Shown here piece after piece: positions 30,912-42,528 of a stretch of DNA of 64,000 bases (position 1 is the first letter of the stretch; the number at the start of each line of letters is the position of its first letter). Origin of the DNA: Closterium sp. Naga37s-1 (lineage: Eukaryota > Streptophyta > Zygnematophyceae > Desmidiales > Closteriaceae); NCBI GenBank assembly GCA_947471745.1, contig CANJKZ010001146.1, forward strand, positions 1,657,501 to 1,721,500. Direction: 5' to 3'. The translations under genes were made by a program, and so were the position numbers. The notes beneath the pieces were generated by a model that ran no database searches, had not been told where the DNA came from, and saw nothing but the letters and a program-made list of their open reading frames with translations.

Positions 30912-33533
30912 ATGCTGAGCATTGCTCGGTCGTCGGTTCAGGCGGCTTCATGGAAGCTGCTGCAATCGCCGGAGTCAACAGCGAGCTTTGAATGGAGGCG
31001 AAAGGCGACATCGCAGGCCGTCGCACGCGTCGCGATTAACAGAAGTTCGCGGCAACCCCTCCGTAAGCCTTGCTTTCCTGGCATTGTTGAGACATGGTCA
31101 TGTTATTGTGGAGCTGACCACGCGTTTTCTAATGTTCCTTGTGTATTCTACTGCATTTTTCATCCGGTTTCAGAAATCTTCGCTATTTCCAGCAACGACT
31201 TCCGCGTGGGAACCAGCATTGAGCTTGACGGAGCGCCATGGAGAGTGCAAGGTGTGTTAATGGTGGTGGTGCAAACCCTCGCTTACTATTGATGAATGGT
31301 GATTTCTTTACGCAGCTTTCACGTCTACTCATGAACTCGCCAGTGTAGATCGTTCCATGTTTGCTACTCTGGTGCTTTACTGAACGCTGTATCTGGTCCT
31401 CTCTCTTCTCTCCTGGCAATTCTTAGTTTCTGCATGTGACGCCCTGCAAGGCAGGTATCTCAATATTCCACCGTGCTTTCCTTATCCAACCTCCTCTCTG
31501 CTGTCAGCGCAGAGTTTCTGCATGTGAAGCCCGGCAAGGGAGCGGCGTTCGTGCGCACCAAGCTCCGCAACTTCATCACCGGGAACACCGTGGAGCGAAC
31601 CTTTCGCGCTGGCGAATCGGTCAGTCTCAAAGGGGCGAGATCGAGAGAGGGATAGTTTTATCAAGGTAGTTTTTTTCTAGCCCCGTCCGGCTAAGGTCTG
31701 CTAAGCCTATATCACGCGTGATTTCTTCATTTTCACACGATCCATCCCTCGTCCTCCCTACCCTCCCCTTTTCGCACTTCACTCTTGATCTTCCGTTTCT
31801 TGATCGGTTTCCTCGTTGTCTCTGTTATTCGCGTCTCCCTTCCGCGGGCAGGTGGACGAAGCGAGTGTTGTGAAGGACGTGAAGCAGTTCACGTACCTTG
31901 ACGGCGAGGACTTCGTCTTTATGGACATGGTGAGTCTTTTCACCTCCAGCCCAAGTCACTCCAGCCTTCAAAGTTCCCGTGAAGTTATCATACCTCGACG
32001 GCGAGGACTTCGTCTTTATGGATATGGTGAGTTAATGTCGTGAGTTAAATCGCTCGTCTGCGAGAATGCAAGAGGGAGATTTAGGCATGCGTGTGTTGAG
32101 GTCTCCATGCCGCCAGGTTCGGCGAAATTCTAAGAGACGCTTAAGGACCGTAGCCGTGAGGCGGCGCGGAGGGCAGCGGTGATGATGATCGTGATCCCAA
32201 GTGCCGAACGGCCGTCCGAGTCAAGATGGGCGGCCCTCATCATGTGGCCTCACCGGCGGACTGAGCTGCCCTTAACCTTCGATTTCTGAGACATGATTTA
32301 CCTGCTCTACGCCAGGTTGACGTATCGTGATGTCGCTTCGTCGAGAGCATTCTCCGCTCTCTTGTTAATTTCTTTGTGCTCTGTAAACGGGCAGGACGCG
32401 TTCATGACTCGGTCCAGCTCTTGCACTATTGTTCGGATTAAAGCCATTATTCTCCAGTGTGGGGTTACCACTAAGCGCGAACATTTCCCAGCCGTATCCC
32501 GGTCTGCGTCCCTGTTACCATTGCGGCGATGATGATAACCAAAATGAGACCCTCCGATGCCAGCTGCCACGTGACACGTGGCTGACTGCGTGAGGATAAA
32601 ATTGATGCGGTTAACTGAGCTTTGCAGGTCCATGCCTCTAATTCTTGTCTCGTTCTCGTTTTGCCGGTGTCAAGTGGTGCGCTAATGTCGTAGTGCCCTC
32701 CATGCCCCCTCCTTCTCTTCCCATTTTCCCCTCTCTGCCCCCTTTCCCGTTTGGTTCCGGCCTCCTCCCTGTTTTTCCCCTGGTGCCCCAATCTCGTTTT
32801 CATTCGCAGGTGACGTATGAGGAGACTCGGGTGACCAAGGCCCAACTGGGCGACAGAGTGAAGTTCCTTAAAGAGGGGACGGAGTGTAACGTGCTGACGT
32901 GGAACGACAAGGTGATCGACCTGGAGCTCCCGATCACGCTCAAAATGAAGGTCGTGCAGGCCGACCCGGGCATCAAGGGCGACACTGCTGGCGGAGGTGA
33001 GTGGAGGAGGGGGGTGAGGTGAGTATGTGAGGTGAGTGGATCGAGTGAGCTGCCCATCAAGCTCGAAGTGAAGGTGGTGCTGGCCGACCCCGGCATCAAG
33101 GGCGACACTGCTGGTGGAGGTGAGAGCGGATGGGTGGAGTGAGGGGGGTGAGTGGATGAGGGTTGAGGGGAGTTCAGTGGATGATGAGTGGGTGATTGGG
33201 GTGATTGGGGTGAGGCGTTGGGAATGGGGTCGGTGTGTGCTAGCGAGAGAGGGAGAACAGGAAAGGAGGGTAAATGTATGTTATTGAAGGTTTCATGCCT
33301 CGGATGGGCCTGTTGACACCATGAAACCCCAACGGTGTACTAATCTATCCCCTGTTTCTTCACTCCCACCTATCCCTGCCACTGATCTACTTCCCCCTTC
33401 CTCAATACCAACAGGTGGGACCAAGCCAGCAATTATTGAGACGGGAGCAACGGTGTCCGTGCCGCTGTTCATTGAGGAAGGAGAAATAATCACTGTAGAT
33501 ACCCGCACAGGCTCCTACATGGGGCGAGCTTAA
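30912..33533 (+). CDS. Organellar translation elongation factor P
   Basis: Exons: 30912-31062, 31174-31251, 31513-31619, 31852-31929, 32810-32996, 33415-33533; phases close to 239 residues. Residues 1-50 form a Ser/Arg/Ala-rich transit peptide; I cannot tell plastid from mitochondrion. The KOW-like N-domain starts at [20 protein letters not shown]. It carries [17 protein letters not shown], in which the Lys of PGKGA corresponds to the modified residue that enters the ribosomal P site. Two OB domains follow, with [16 protein letters not shown] and [20 protein letters not shown], ending [14 protein letters not shown] relieves stalling at proline runs. Introns hold degraded copies of parts of exons 3, 4 and 5. 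Confidence 0.93.
31424..33119 (+). repeat. Exon echoes in the EF-P gene (three copies)
   Basis: 31424-31454 copies the start of exon 3 with its acceptor context (TTAGTTTCTGCATGTGACGC). 31978-32026 copies the last 50 bases of exon 4 and its GTGAG donor. 33046-33119 copies the last 73 bases of exon 5 with its donor and encodes [19 protein letters not shown]. Each lies in the intron next to its source exon, in the same orientation. Confidence 0.88.
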
Positions 33534-33959
33534 ATCATGTACACCCTTAGTCAGGTCTGATTATTTGTACTAAGCATTTCGGTCAGGTGAAGACGAGTAA
33601 ACAGTTATACATCGGTCTGCTTCGGTAGTTGCTAGTCTGAATACGACTCCTTTACTTACGCAGTATTTATAATAGGGTGTGCCTGTCAATCTACAGAAAG
33701 TCTGGTACCAACCAATTCCTCAGGATTGGTACAAACATTTCTGTGCAAATCCATTCTTTTGGCTCATCCATGTTACTAGACCATAAACTGCAGGTAGGCA
33801 ACCTTTTTATCACACTGGTCAACTCTCAAACATACACGAGACACACATCTGAGTCTACTAAATAGCTGCTAAGCCCTGATTGGGTCAGATCGGTTGCCTT
33901 TAGTCACATCCTATACAGCACCCCCAGCTGCCTAAGCTGCAATCCCAGAAAAATACTGA
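33534..33959. other. Spacer between convergent EF-P and the unknown organelle-type gene
   Basis: This is the 3' intergenic space of two convergent genes. It is AT-richer than the exons and has no coherent coding frame. Confidence 0.5.
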
Positions 33960-35590
33960 TTAGATGGAGGACAGCTGCAGCGTTTTGCCTGATTGCCTTC
34001 CATTGAGCCCTCTCCATACAAGCACTCCTGAAGCCACTGCTACAATCACAGCTGCTGCAGGCCAGCCCCGCAACGCCCACGCCTTGATGGTGCTTCCAGA
34101 TAGCTTCCCCATCAGGCCCATGGCCTTAGCCACTTGCACTATTGCTGCCGCTGCTGCTACAAGCACAACAGGCGCAACCGCTTTAACAGCAGTGGGCAAC
34201 AGCTGGAATGCTCTTGAACTCTCAAGTTCTGCTGCTACTGCTGCTGCTGCTGGTTTCTGTGATGCTGCTGGAAGAGCAACAGCAGTTGGAGCAGGAGTTG
34301 TCTTCACAGCAGCAAGCTGTGTTTCCCTGGCAGAGGCACGGGCGGTTGTGGCAGGTGCGTGGTGGTGCTGATGGGTGTGGCCGGACAGGGTCTCCTTGAG
34401 TGCAGATACGGTGTTGTGAGCTGTGGTGGTTACCAGATGGGATAGCTGCTGGGCTCTGTGGTGGGAGGGGGAAGAAGGGGGAGAGGAACAGCAGGGAAGG
34501 GCGGGGGAACGGATGCAGAGGAGGGGCAGAGGGCTACCGTGGTTGCCAGCGGTGGTGGATACAAGCGATGGAGGTTACAAGACGAGAGGGAGGGCAGGCG
34601 GGATAAGAGCAGGGAAGGGTGGGGATCGAGAAACGAGGGAGGACATAACGAAACATTGGGTGCTTGGGCTGTTATTGCGTGGCATGTTTGCGACTCGTGT
34701 CTCTTCGCGCGCGTCGCCTGCTCTCGTACGCCTACATGAAGCTCAACGTACGGTTGGAGGGGCACGTGGGTGCCCACGATCTGGTCAATCGTGTCGTTAT
34801 CGATGAGACGGCAGTACGTCGTCGTGCACTCCTGCAGAAACTCCACCACGTTCCGCTCCACCTCCACGTGCCTGCCGCCCGTGCCGCCCGTGCCGGCCGC
34901 GGCGAACCGCAACACCACAGTGCCGTCCGGGAGCTCTGGTGTTACGCGCGACCAAGAATGCGAAGGGGGGAGAAGCCGAGCAATTGCAGGTATGCGATGC
35001 GCGCCGGTGAGGAGAGGACAACACGCGAAAGAATGAGATAAGGGTTAAAGGAACAGTATGTAGAAGCAAAATATTGAAAGTCGCTTTAAACAAACCAGAG
35101 AAAAAACGTTTAGAACCCTTTTCAGAGACTTTTGTTCGCCTTTTCGCCGTTTTTGCACATAACGCGAGCAGTTGATTCAATAGCAGCTGAAACTTCGCGT
35201 GCTCTTTAAAATCCTTGGCACACATTCGTGAAGGTCCGAAGAGAGTAATGAACAGTGACAGTTAGATACTTAAGTTGATAACTTTCCCTTTCGCGTACCT
35301 TCCACTCGATGAAGAATCGCAGCGCCGTTCGCTCTGGCTGCTTTCGCGTGACCCGTTGCTACTGCGGCTCGGACTCCACGCGGCACGTGACGATTAGTCA
35401 GCACACGCTTGCTTGGCCCACGGCACGTGCTGCGCTGCGTCAGCGTCAGCCCTTGCATTGAACTCCGTGACGGCCTGATGGCGTTGTTGCTAACAGAGCG
35501 TACGGTACTTGCAGCGGTGGCGGTGTTTTGCGCGAGTGTGGAAGGAACAGCAAAGCTTGAACCGGCAGCATAACACGTGGTCGACGCCAT
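33960..35590 (-). CDS. Unknown protein with transit-like N-terminus and C-terminal membrane segments
   Basis: Minus-strand exons: 35590-35299, 34935-34730, 34316-33960; the phases close to 284 residues. The ATG gives MASTTCYAAGSSF and a Ser/Thr/Arg-rich start typical of plastid import. The middle exon encodes a compact domain with DGTVVLRFAAAG, NVVEFLQECTTTYCRL and IDQIVGTHVPLQPYVELHV. The C-terminal exon is Ala-rich with two hydrophobic stretches (VAPVVLVAAAAAIVQVA and AAAVIVAVASGVLVW) that could be membrane helices. I do not recognise the family. Exon joints rest on GT-AG sites and phase only, and the third acceptor has alternatives a few bases away. Confidence 0.55.
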
Positions 35591-37004
35591 GGCGCGACCT
35601 TGTAGTTCTTTCCTCCTGACACACACTATCTACAGCTGATATCCTTGTAACTCTCAGGATTGCCTGCAGAGGAAAAATGTCAGAAGCAATATTACTTCAA
35701 ACTACGGTGCGTACGGTAGGAATTGATCCTGGAGTAGCCGTCCTTCCCTGACCTAAATAAATAACCCTTGTCCCGAAAGCTAGAGTGAGGAAGCCGTTCA
35801 AGTCTCGCGCGAATTACGACAAATCGCGAATCTCTGGGTTCTAGTGGGTGCTTGGGTGCTTCGGATTGATCGTTGAATCTGGAAAAGAACCATTTCCCCA
35901 TGTGCCCTGCCCACTGCCCAGCCCATCCACTCTCGCTGCCGCCCTGCTGGCTCCTACCCTTATGTTTCATGCTGCGAGCCGCGATGGCGGGATTGAAGGG
36001 AAGTCGACCATACGTGTCAAACATTTTCCCGCGCAATCCTCTCCCAACGAGCAGCAAGTTCTCTCTGAAGGTTGCCCATCTGGAGTGTGATGTGAGTCCG
36101 AGCTGGAGTCTTGACTGCCGTTTGGAGTTCCATGATTTGCCGAAAGTCAGCTCAGCGATTTCCAGACACGTCATACCCGTAGGAGCTGACAAGACGCTGA
36201 CCAATTTAAAAAATCGGATATGAAGTATTCGATGTATGTAGACAGCATATTACAATTGATATGCAGGCAACCCATAACAATTAATTGCACCCCTGTTTCA
36301 TTTCTTCAACAATGTTAGCTTACATATGCATTTACTTGCTATTACTGAATTGCGTTATTATTTGTAAAACAAATCCAGGAATTGCAGAATTTCCCATTAA
36401 AACGATGAAATAATCTGTTTCTGCACATAAAAGGGCTTATTCATCTTTATATATTGAATGAAGCTGAAGTAAGTGTACAAAATAGATAAGGCGGTTTATG
36501 TGTCGGTAATGTAGTGGCCTCTCCTCGGGATGATGGGAAATGCCCAACAGCGCGGATATTCTGGGATACCAAAAACCAAAATCGATGTCGCCCCAAATCC
36601 TCGATTTCCTCTGCAGCTCTTGCCTTGTGTCATTCTGTTCCCAGCCTGTATTAGGTCGGAGCTATCTTTGGCTATGAAGCATTCAGTGCTGCAGTTACAC
36701 TTAGCTTCTCGGTCGTCTTTCCTCTCACCATCGCGGTTCGTACATTTGCGGTCGGATCGATTTTGTTAACGTCGTCAGTTTGCTTGCCACCCATTGGTTG
36801 TCCTGTATGATATCTTTTTGCCATTAGCCTGCTTTTTCGGCATCTAAGACGTCTTTTCGCGAAAACAATAAGACCAGACACCCACAGGAACGCTTAGGAG
36901 GTGGTAACATTTCTTGCATCAGCTAGCCGCTGGCGGCAGCACTCGAGCCTCGCGCAGGCGGGCGTCGCTCGCCGTCGCCGCATCGCTGGGCGACGTCGCA
37001 GGCG
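35591..37004. other. Divergent intergenic region without a supportable gene
   Basis: It separates the minus-strand unknown gene from the plus-strand methyltransferase gene, so both promoters should lie here. 36200-36500 is distinctly AT-rich. A 170-codon minus-strand frame at 35692-36204 has a mixed composition and no recognisable motif. Confidence 0.5.
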
Positions 37005-40000
37005 ATGAATTCGGAGGGCAGTATGGAAGGATCGTCCGCGGACGACAAGACTCCGCGCGGGCGCAACGTGGCCCACGCGCGCGGGGGCAACATGGGCGGA
37101 ACGTTCCCCATGCGCAGCCCGGGGAAGGCGGGAGCAGGCGGAGGGCAACAGCAGCACCGGGATAAGAAAGGGCATCATCATCATTACCACCATTCTAAAC
37201 ATGTGCGATTTAGTGTGTTGTATTGTGAGAACTAGTCGTCAGTTGCCGTTTGGATGAATGCGAGATCGCGGCTCCAAGCACCTCTTAGACGAATGGTGGA
37301 TTGATTCTTTATAAGACGTCCCAAAGAAAGCGCTGTATCACCTGCCTATGCATCTCCCTTGTGCCTGCGTGCCTTAAATAGCTGCAATCGTTTGAATCCA
37401 TTCCATGCCAATCTAAATGCTCCCCCTTTTCCTCACCGTATTCCATTTGCATTCCCTCCTCTCCCGTCCCACAACCCCCCCCCCCCCCTCTCCCTTCCCC
37501 CCCCCCTTCCGTTTGATCTGCCCCTTGTTCCCTACGGCTGTCCCCTCTCCCACACCCTCCTCACCTCCGCCAGAACGTAGGCACACTGCAGAATCTGCTA
37601 CCGTGGATAACCATCGAGTTACTCTCCCTCATCGCCTTTTCACTTGCATCCCCCATCTCTCCCCCGTTCTACACCCACCACCCAAACCACCTTCACCAGA
37701 ACCTAGGCACGCTGCAGAAGCTACTGCCGTGGATAACCATCGGGTTACTCTCCCTCATTGCCCTCGTGCTGCTGGGCTCCGCGCTTTTTCCAGGGTAAGT
37801 GCCCCTCTACATGAGCAATTTTTTCTGCTTTTCTGCTGCATGCCCTGCTTTTCTCGTTACAATGTTTCCCTCCCCAGCATTCCCCCATGCAACCGCCCCA
37901 ATCCCCCACGCCACTGCCGCCATCCCCCATCCCTCTTGCCCCAATGTGTCCTGAGACGATCAAGCGGTTACCAGAGCACTGTGTAAAGCTCCCAATTTCC
38001 CACCTCTCTATCTCCCCCTCCTCATTCCCCAACCACCCCCTCCCAACCCCCCACAGCTACATCTTCATGTGTCCAGAAACCATCAAGCGGTTACCAGAGC
38101 ACTGTGTGAAGCTAGAGACCGACCCAGTGCAGCACAACTGGGTGTCCGCCGTCCTCCCCTTTGACTGCCTCCAAGCTCACCCATTGTCTCCCAAGGGCTT
38201 GACTGCTCCTATATACCTTCTTCCCTCCCCCCTCCCGCCTCTCCCCTTCCCCCCTTTCCCCCCCGCCCCCCTCCCTCCCCCCCCCCCTTCCCTCCCGACC
38301 CAACAGTTACATCTTCATGTGTCCCGAGACCATCAAGCGGTTACCAGAGCACTGTGTGAAGCTCTCATTACCCCCCCCTCTCTCTCTCCCTCCCGCTTCC
38401 CCCCACCTTTCCTTCCCCCCACACACAGCTACATCTTCATGTGCCCGGAGACCATCATGCGGTTACCAGAGCACTGTGTGAAGCTCGAGAGCGACCCGGT
38501 GCAGCACGACTGGGTGTCCGCCGTCCTCCCCTTTGACTGCCTCCAAGCTCCCCAGTCCTCCCCCGTGATCGCGCACCGGGTGGACGATGTCAAGTATGAC
38601 TTCTTCTTGTCTCTGCTAGACTTTGGCACGAGGAGACGGCCGAACCGGAATATGGTTCGGCTGATGGAGGACCGGCCGTTCCTGAAGCCGGAGCTAGCTG
38701 TGGCCATGCAGGTACGGAGAGGTTCGGGAATGCGGGTATGGGGAGGGGTTTGGGAATGCGGGTATGGGAAGGTTTGGAAGGCTACGGAGAGGTTTGACAA
38801 TGCAGGGATGGAGAGATTTGGCCATGAAGCTATGAAAAAATATATTGATTTTGGCAAGTGGGCTGCTGTTTGAGGAGAGGTTGAGTGATTTTTTATTTAT
38901 AAGAAAGTTCAGCTTGCCTAGTGTGCGACCCTAGGCTCCCTCACTTTGTCCCCTTTCACCGCAATATCCCCTCCCCACCTTCCACCTCTTCTTCAGTCGG
39001 TACTCGAAATGCTTATTGAGGCCAAGGCCGTTCGCCCCGACTCATTAGTGATCGATGCAGGGGCGAGCATAGTGGGAGCGGCGTTTGCAGCAGCAGCCAT
39101 GGGCGTGCGCGTGTTGGCGCTCGACCCTGTGCTGGCCAAGATGTGTGATGGGGGGGAAGGGGGCATTGGGGCAATTCGGTTCACTGCCCCCAGCACCCCT
39201 CCTCCCACACCCTGTGCCCTCCCCTCCCACCCCCTCTTGCAGTCGGTACTCGAGATGCTGATTGAGGCCAAAGCTGTGAGACCCGACTCTTTGGTCATCG
39301 ACGCGGGGGCGGGCATAGGGGCGGCGGCGTTTGCAGCGGCAGCCATGGGTGTGCGCGTGTTGGCGCTCGACCCTGTGCTGGCCAACGTGCTCAAGATGTG
39401 CGATGCGGTGCATTTGAACCGGGTGGCAAAGAGAGTGAAGCTTCATTTGGCTGCCGTGTCAGACAGTGTGGGCAACATCACGATCCATAATGTAAGGCTG
39501 TGAACCCGCACCAGCATGATCATAAGGTAAGCCATGGGTGTGCGCGTGTTGGCGCTCGACCCTGTGCTGGTCAACGTGCTCAAGGTGTGCGATGCGGTGC
39601 ACTTGAACCGGGCGGCAAAGAGAGTGAAGCTGCATCTGGCTGCTGTCTCTGACAGTGTGGGCAACATCACGATTCACAATGTGAGTTTCTGAGCCAGCAT
39701 GAGCACTCACAAAGTGATTAAGCCTCTGATGAGCAGGGCTCAACCCTGTGTTAGCCAACGTGCTCAAGATGTGTGATGCGGTGCATTCGATTTCATCTTG
39801 CTGCTGTTCAGATACGACAGGCAGCATAACCATCCACAACGTGAGTCTGTGAACCAAACAGCACCATTCGTAACACTAGTCTGTTAATGAGATTTAACCT
39901 GTGCCGGCTAATGGTGTGGAGGTGGTGTCGGCCTAAAAGTCACCCAAAAGTTTCACATCTTGCGCGAGACGAGATGTGTGACTTTGGGTCGACTCCAATG

Positions 40001-40580
40001 CCACCTACTCCACCACCCCTTCCCTTTCCGTTGCCCCTCCCACCCAACCATGATCAGATCATATCCAACCATGATCAGATCATACACAGTGTTGCGGTAG
40101 CAGCAGTGCTCCATCTTCCTTGTTCCTTGCATCTTCCATCACAGACCGCTCTCACCCACCTGTTCCCCCATCATCCCTCCCCACCCACCCACACACTGTC
40201 AGATCCTATCCAATCTAGAGCACAGTGCAGTCACAGCAGCCGTGCTCACCCTCGCATCAAAAGATGCCCCTGTGATTCCCACCACAGTGGAATCCCTCCC
40301 TATAGACTCCCTCGTTTTACCAGACCAGCATGTGGCTGTATTGAAGGTGACTGTACAGGGGTGGGAGCTCCATGCTTTTAGGGGCGCTGCTGGGTTGCTC
40401 AGCCGCCCACCGAAAGAGGCGCCTTTTGTCCTTTATGAAGAGGACAGGATGTTGCTGCGGGCGGGGAACACGACGCCGGCTGCTGTGAGGGGGTATTTGG
40501 CGGGGTTTGGTTATAGTGAGTGTGACCAAGCACATGGGCTTGTGCACTGTAGGAAAAAGGGTTCTCTGCTTGATTCTTAA
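37005..40580 (+). CDS. FkbM-family methyltransferase with an N-terminal membrane anchor
   Basis: Exons: 37005-37202, 37700-37794, 38429-38711, 39243-39491, 40203-40580; the phases close to 400 residues. Residues 1-66 are charged and His-rich (HHHHYHH). The second exon is a single membrane helix (WITIGLLSLIALVLLGSALF), giving a type II topology. The catalytic part starts in exon 4 with LVIDAGAGIGAAAF, the SAM-binding loop, then VRVLALDPV, DAVHLNRV and SVGNITIHN, as in FkbM/Methyltransf_21 proteins. Exon 5 ends the domain with VAVLKVTVQGWELHAFRGA, where FkbM proteins usually read 'KIDVEGxE'; the acidic residue is replaced. Substrate unknown; Golgi or ER location is inferred from the anchor. The introns are unusually rich in exon copies. 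Confidence 0.82.
37574..38363 (+). repeat. Exon echoes of methyltransferase exons 2 and 3 (four copies)
   Basis: 37574-37640 copies exon 2 with its acceptor (NVGTLQNLLPWITIELLSLIA). Exon 3 is copied at 37938-37990 (partial), 38057-38177 (long, with acceptor) and 38307-38363 (with acceptor); each includes the sequence for IKRLPEHCVKL. The genuine exon 3 is the fourth copy, 38429-38711, the only one that is complete and has a donor. Each longer copy is preceded by a pyrimidine-rich run and AG. Confidence 0.9.
38997..39840 (+). repeat. Exon echoes of methyltransferase exon 4 (three copies)
   Basis: 38997-39149 copies the first 150 bases of exon 4 with acceptor and encodes the SAM loop as LVIDAGASIVGAAF. 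The genuine exon is 39243-39491. 39533-39681 copies its last 150 bases with a GTGAG donor, and 39738-39840 is a more decayed copy of the last 100 bases, again ending at GTGAG. Upstream copies keep the 5' half and downstream copies keep the 3' half. Confidence 0.9.
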
Positions 40581-42528
40581 AGCGCAAATGTGTTTGATAT
40601 CGTGTATGTAGCCAGTAATTGGTTTGGGTGACAAATGCTGTTTTGAGAAGGTGCCATACTGTACATGAATACATTTACCAAAATGATCGGTAGTTTTCTC
40701 GGAGTGTGCTCCATGCACCGGAATGTGGACTGGAGCAGTAGCAAACTGTAACAAATGTTCCAGGTTTCAGGTATAGGTTTGGGGTGATTTAAGAGATGTC
40801 CAGGGTTATGTGGGTGTGAGTGAGTGAGCTTTGATGTAGCCATCTTCCCAGCTCAACGATGGTGTGAGGGTATGGATATCTGATGATGTGCTCGTTTATC
40901 TCATGGTTTGTCATATTGATGTAAGGAGGTCCAACTTTCGTTCTAACGAGAATGGTTGACTCGTCTCATCCTCCTTCCTACCCACCACCCTTGCTCATTC
41001 CAACAAACACGAAGGCTGGTCTTTTGGCAAAGCCGTTACCGACGAGCTAGGCCTGCCCTCGGGTTTGTTGGTGGTGGTGAGATTCACTTGAGATGTTTTG
41101 GCTGCCCGACAATGACTTCAAGGAAGGGTTCTCCTCGAATCTTTCAGGGTCAGATGTTTTGAAACCGTTGCTCCAATACTTGTGCAATTCCTTATCATCC
41201 CATTGGTCTCCAACGATTGTCTGTTATTTCGCTCGCTGCAAACAGCTCCCTCGAGCTTCTGTCAGGGCAGGTGGGGATGCTTGGGTTGCATTGCGGTTGG
41301 AAACCACGTTTGAATCCCGCCCAGAAGCAACCAGCAAAATTGACGTTGTCCGCTTTGGCATGACGCAATCCGCCAATCTAATCATGGTCAATAAACGCCA
41401 GTGTGCCATCCCCCGTCAACAGTTGCTATCTGTCAATACGTTACCTCGCGACAGTGACCAACGTCCACTCCCGACGACTCACGACAGATTGCCAGCTGGA
41501 GTGCAGTGAAAGCAACCAGCTCAGTATGGTAACCAGCTTTGGCTGATTTAACAACCGTCATTTTTGTTGCAAGGCTACCCTATCGGCTGGAAATGGGGCC
41601 AATGACAAGCACAAGCACCAGAATGCTGAATTTCAGTCGATGCCCCAGGGAAGCGATAGCTGCAGAAATGAAGTGATCGATGATAATGTAGTTTCACAGG
41701 CTCCGAGCACATATGTTTCACAGCACATATGTCATTGTGGATTTTCTGCCACATTGACCCCATACGAAAAGCATACGAAAATCCATCCCCATAAATTCTC
41801 CATTGTTCGGCAAGAACAACAACGAACGGCATTTGAGAGCGGACCTCAACAGAATCTCGGGGTATGATCGCCTGAATTTTCCATTTTCCCCACGTGCTTG
41901 GGCATCAGCAATCACAAGAACAGCAGAAAGGATAACGCCGAGTTTGAACTGACCTGACCTGGCTTCGGTCGGATATCTCAGAATTGATGGCTCGAGTCAG
42001 CAGCGCTGCTTCTCCAATTTCCCGCCCCGCAAGCAAGGTCAGCTGCGCCGCAAATTCCTCCCCCTCCCAAGCATTTTCCCCGCGCCGCAAATCTCCTCGC
42101 CCCATAACTGATTCGGCATTTTCCAGCCTCAAAATCCCTCCGCCGCGATTTTCACCTGGAAAAACACTCTCTGCACCGCACTCACTCACCACCCTTGCAT
42201 CCACATTTTCCCCACTGCGCTGCACCCGCGACTTCATCCTTCCGTTACGTCTTTATGTGCTTGTGGCATTCCCTGCCAACACCCATTCGAAGTCAGCTTT
42301 CCTTTTTGCCTTCATCGACATGACCGTGACAGCGACAAACTTACGCGTGAATTTTGTTTTTGTGATCGAGCCAGCTCAATCACAGTAACGACGCGTTATT
42401 TTGTTCTTCCATTGCAGTGAGTCCAGGCTTAGGAATTTAGAAACCACGGCCCCTAACACAATCGTTTCTTTCTCGAAGCCGACGCTGGAGCACGAAAGCG
42501 AGCTGGTCCAAGCAGCGGAGGTTTTGTC
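40581..42528. other. Intergenic region with no gene I can support
   Basis: Open frames at 41093-41509, 41640-41867 and 41984-42388 lack recognisable motifs and do not share a consistent codon style. The region likely contains the 3' UTR of the methyltransferase and the promoter and 5' UTR of the coiled-coil gene. Confidence 0.45.

Noticed and set aside
35692..36204. 170-codon minus-strand ORF
   Set aside because: There is no motif, homologous frame or splice context, and the composition matches non-coding DNA. A plus-strand frame overlaps it equally well.
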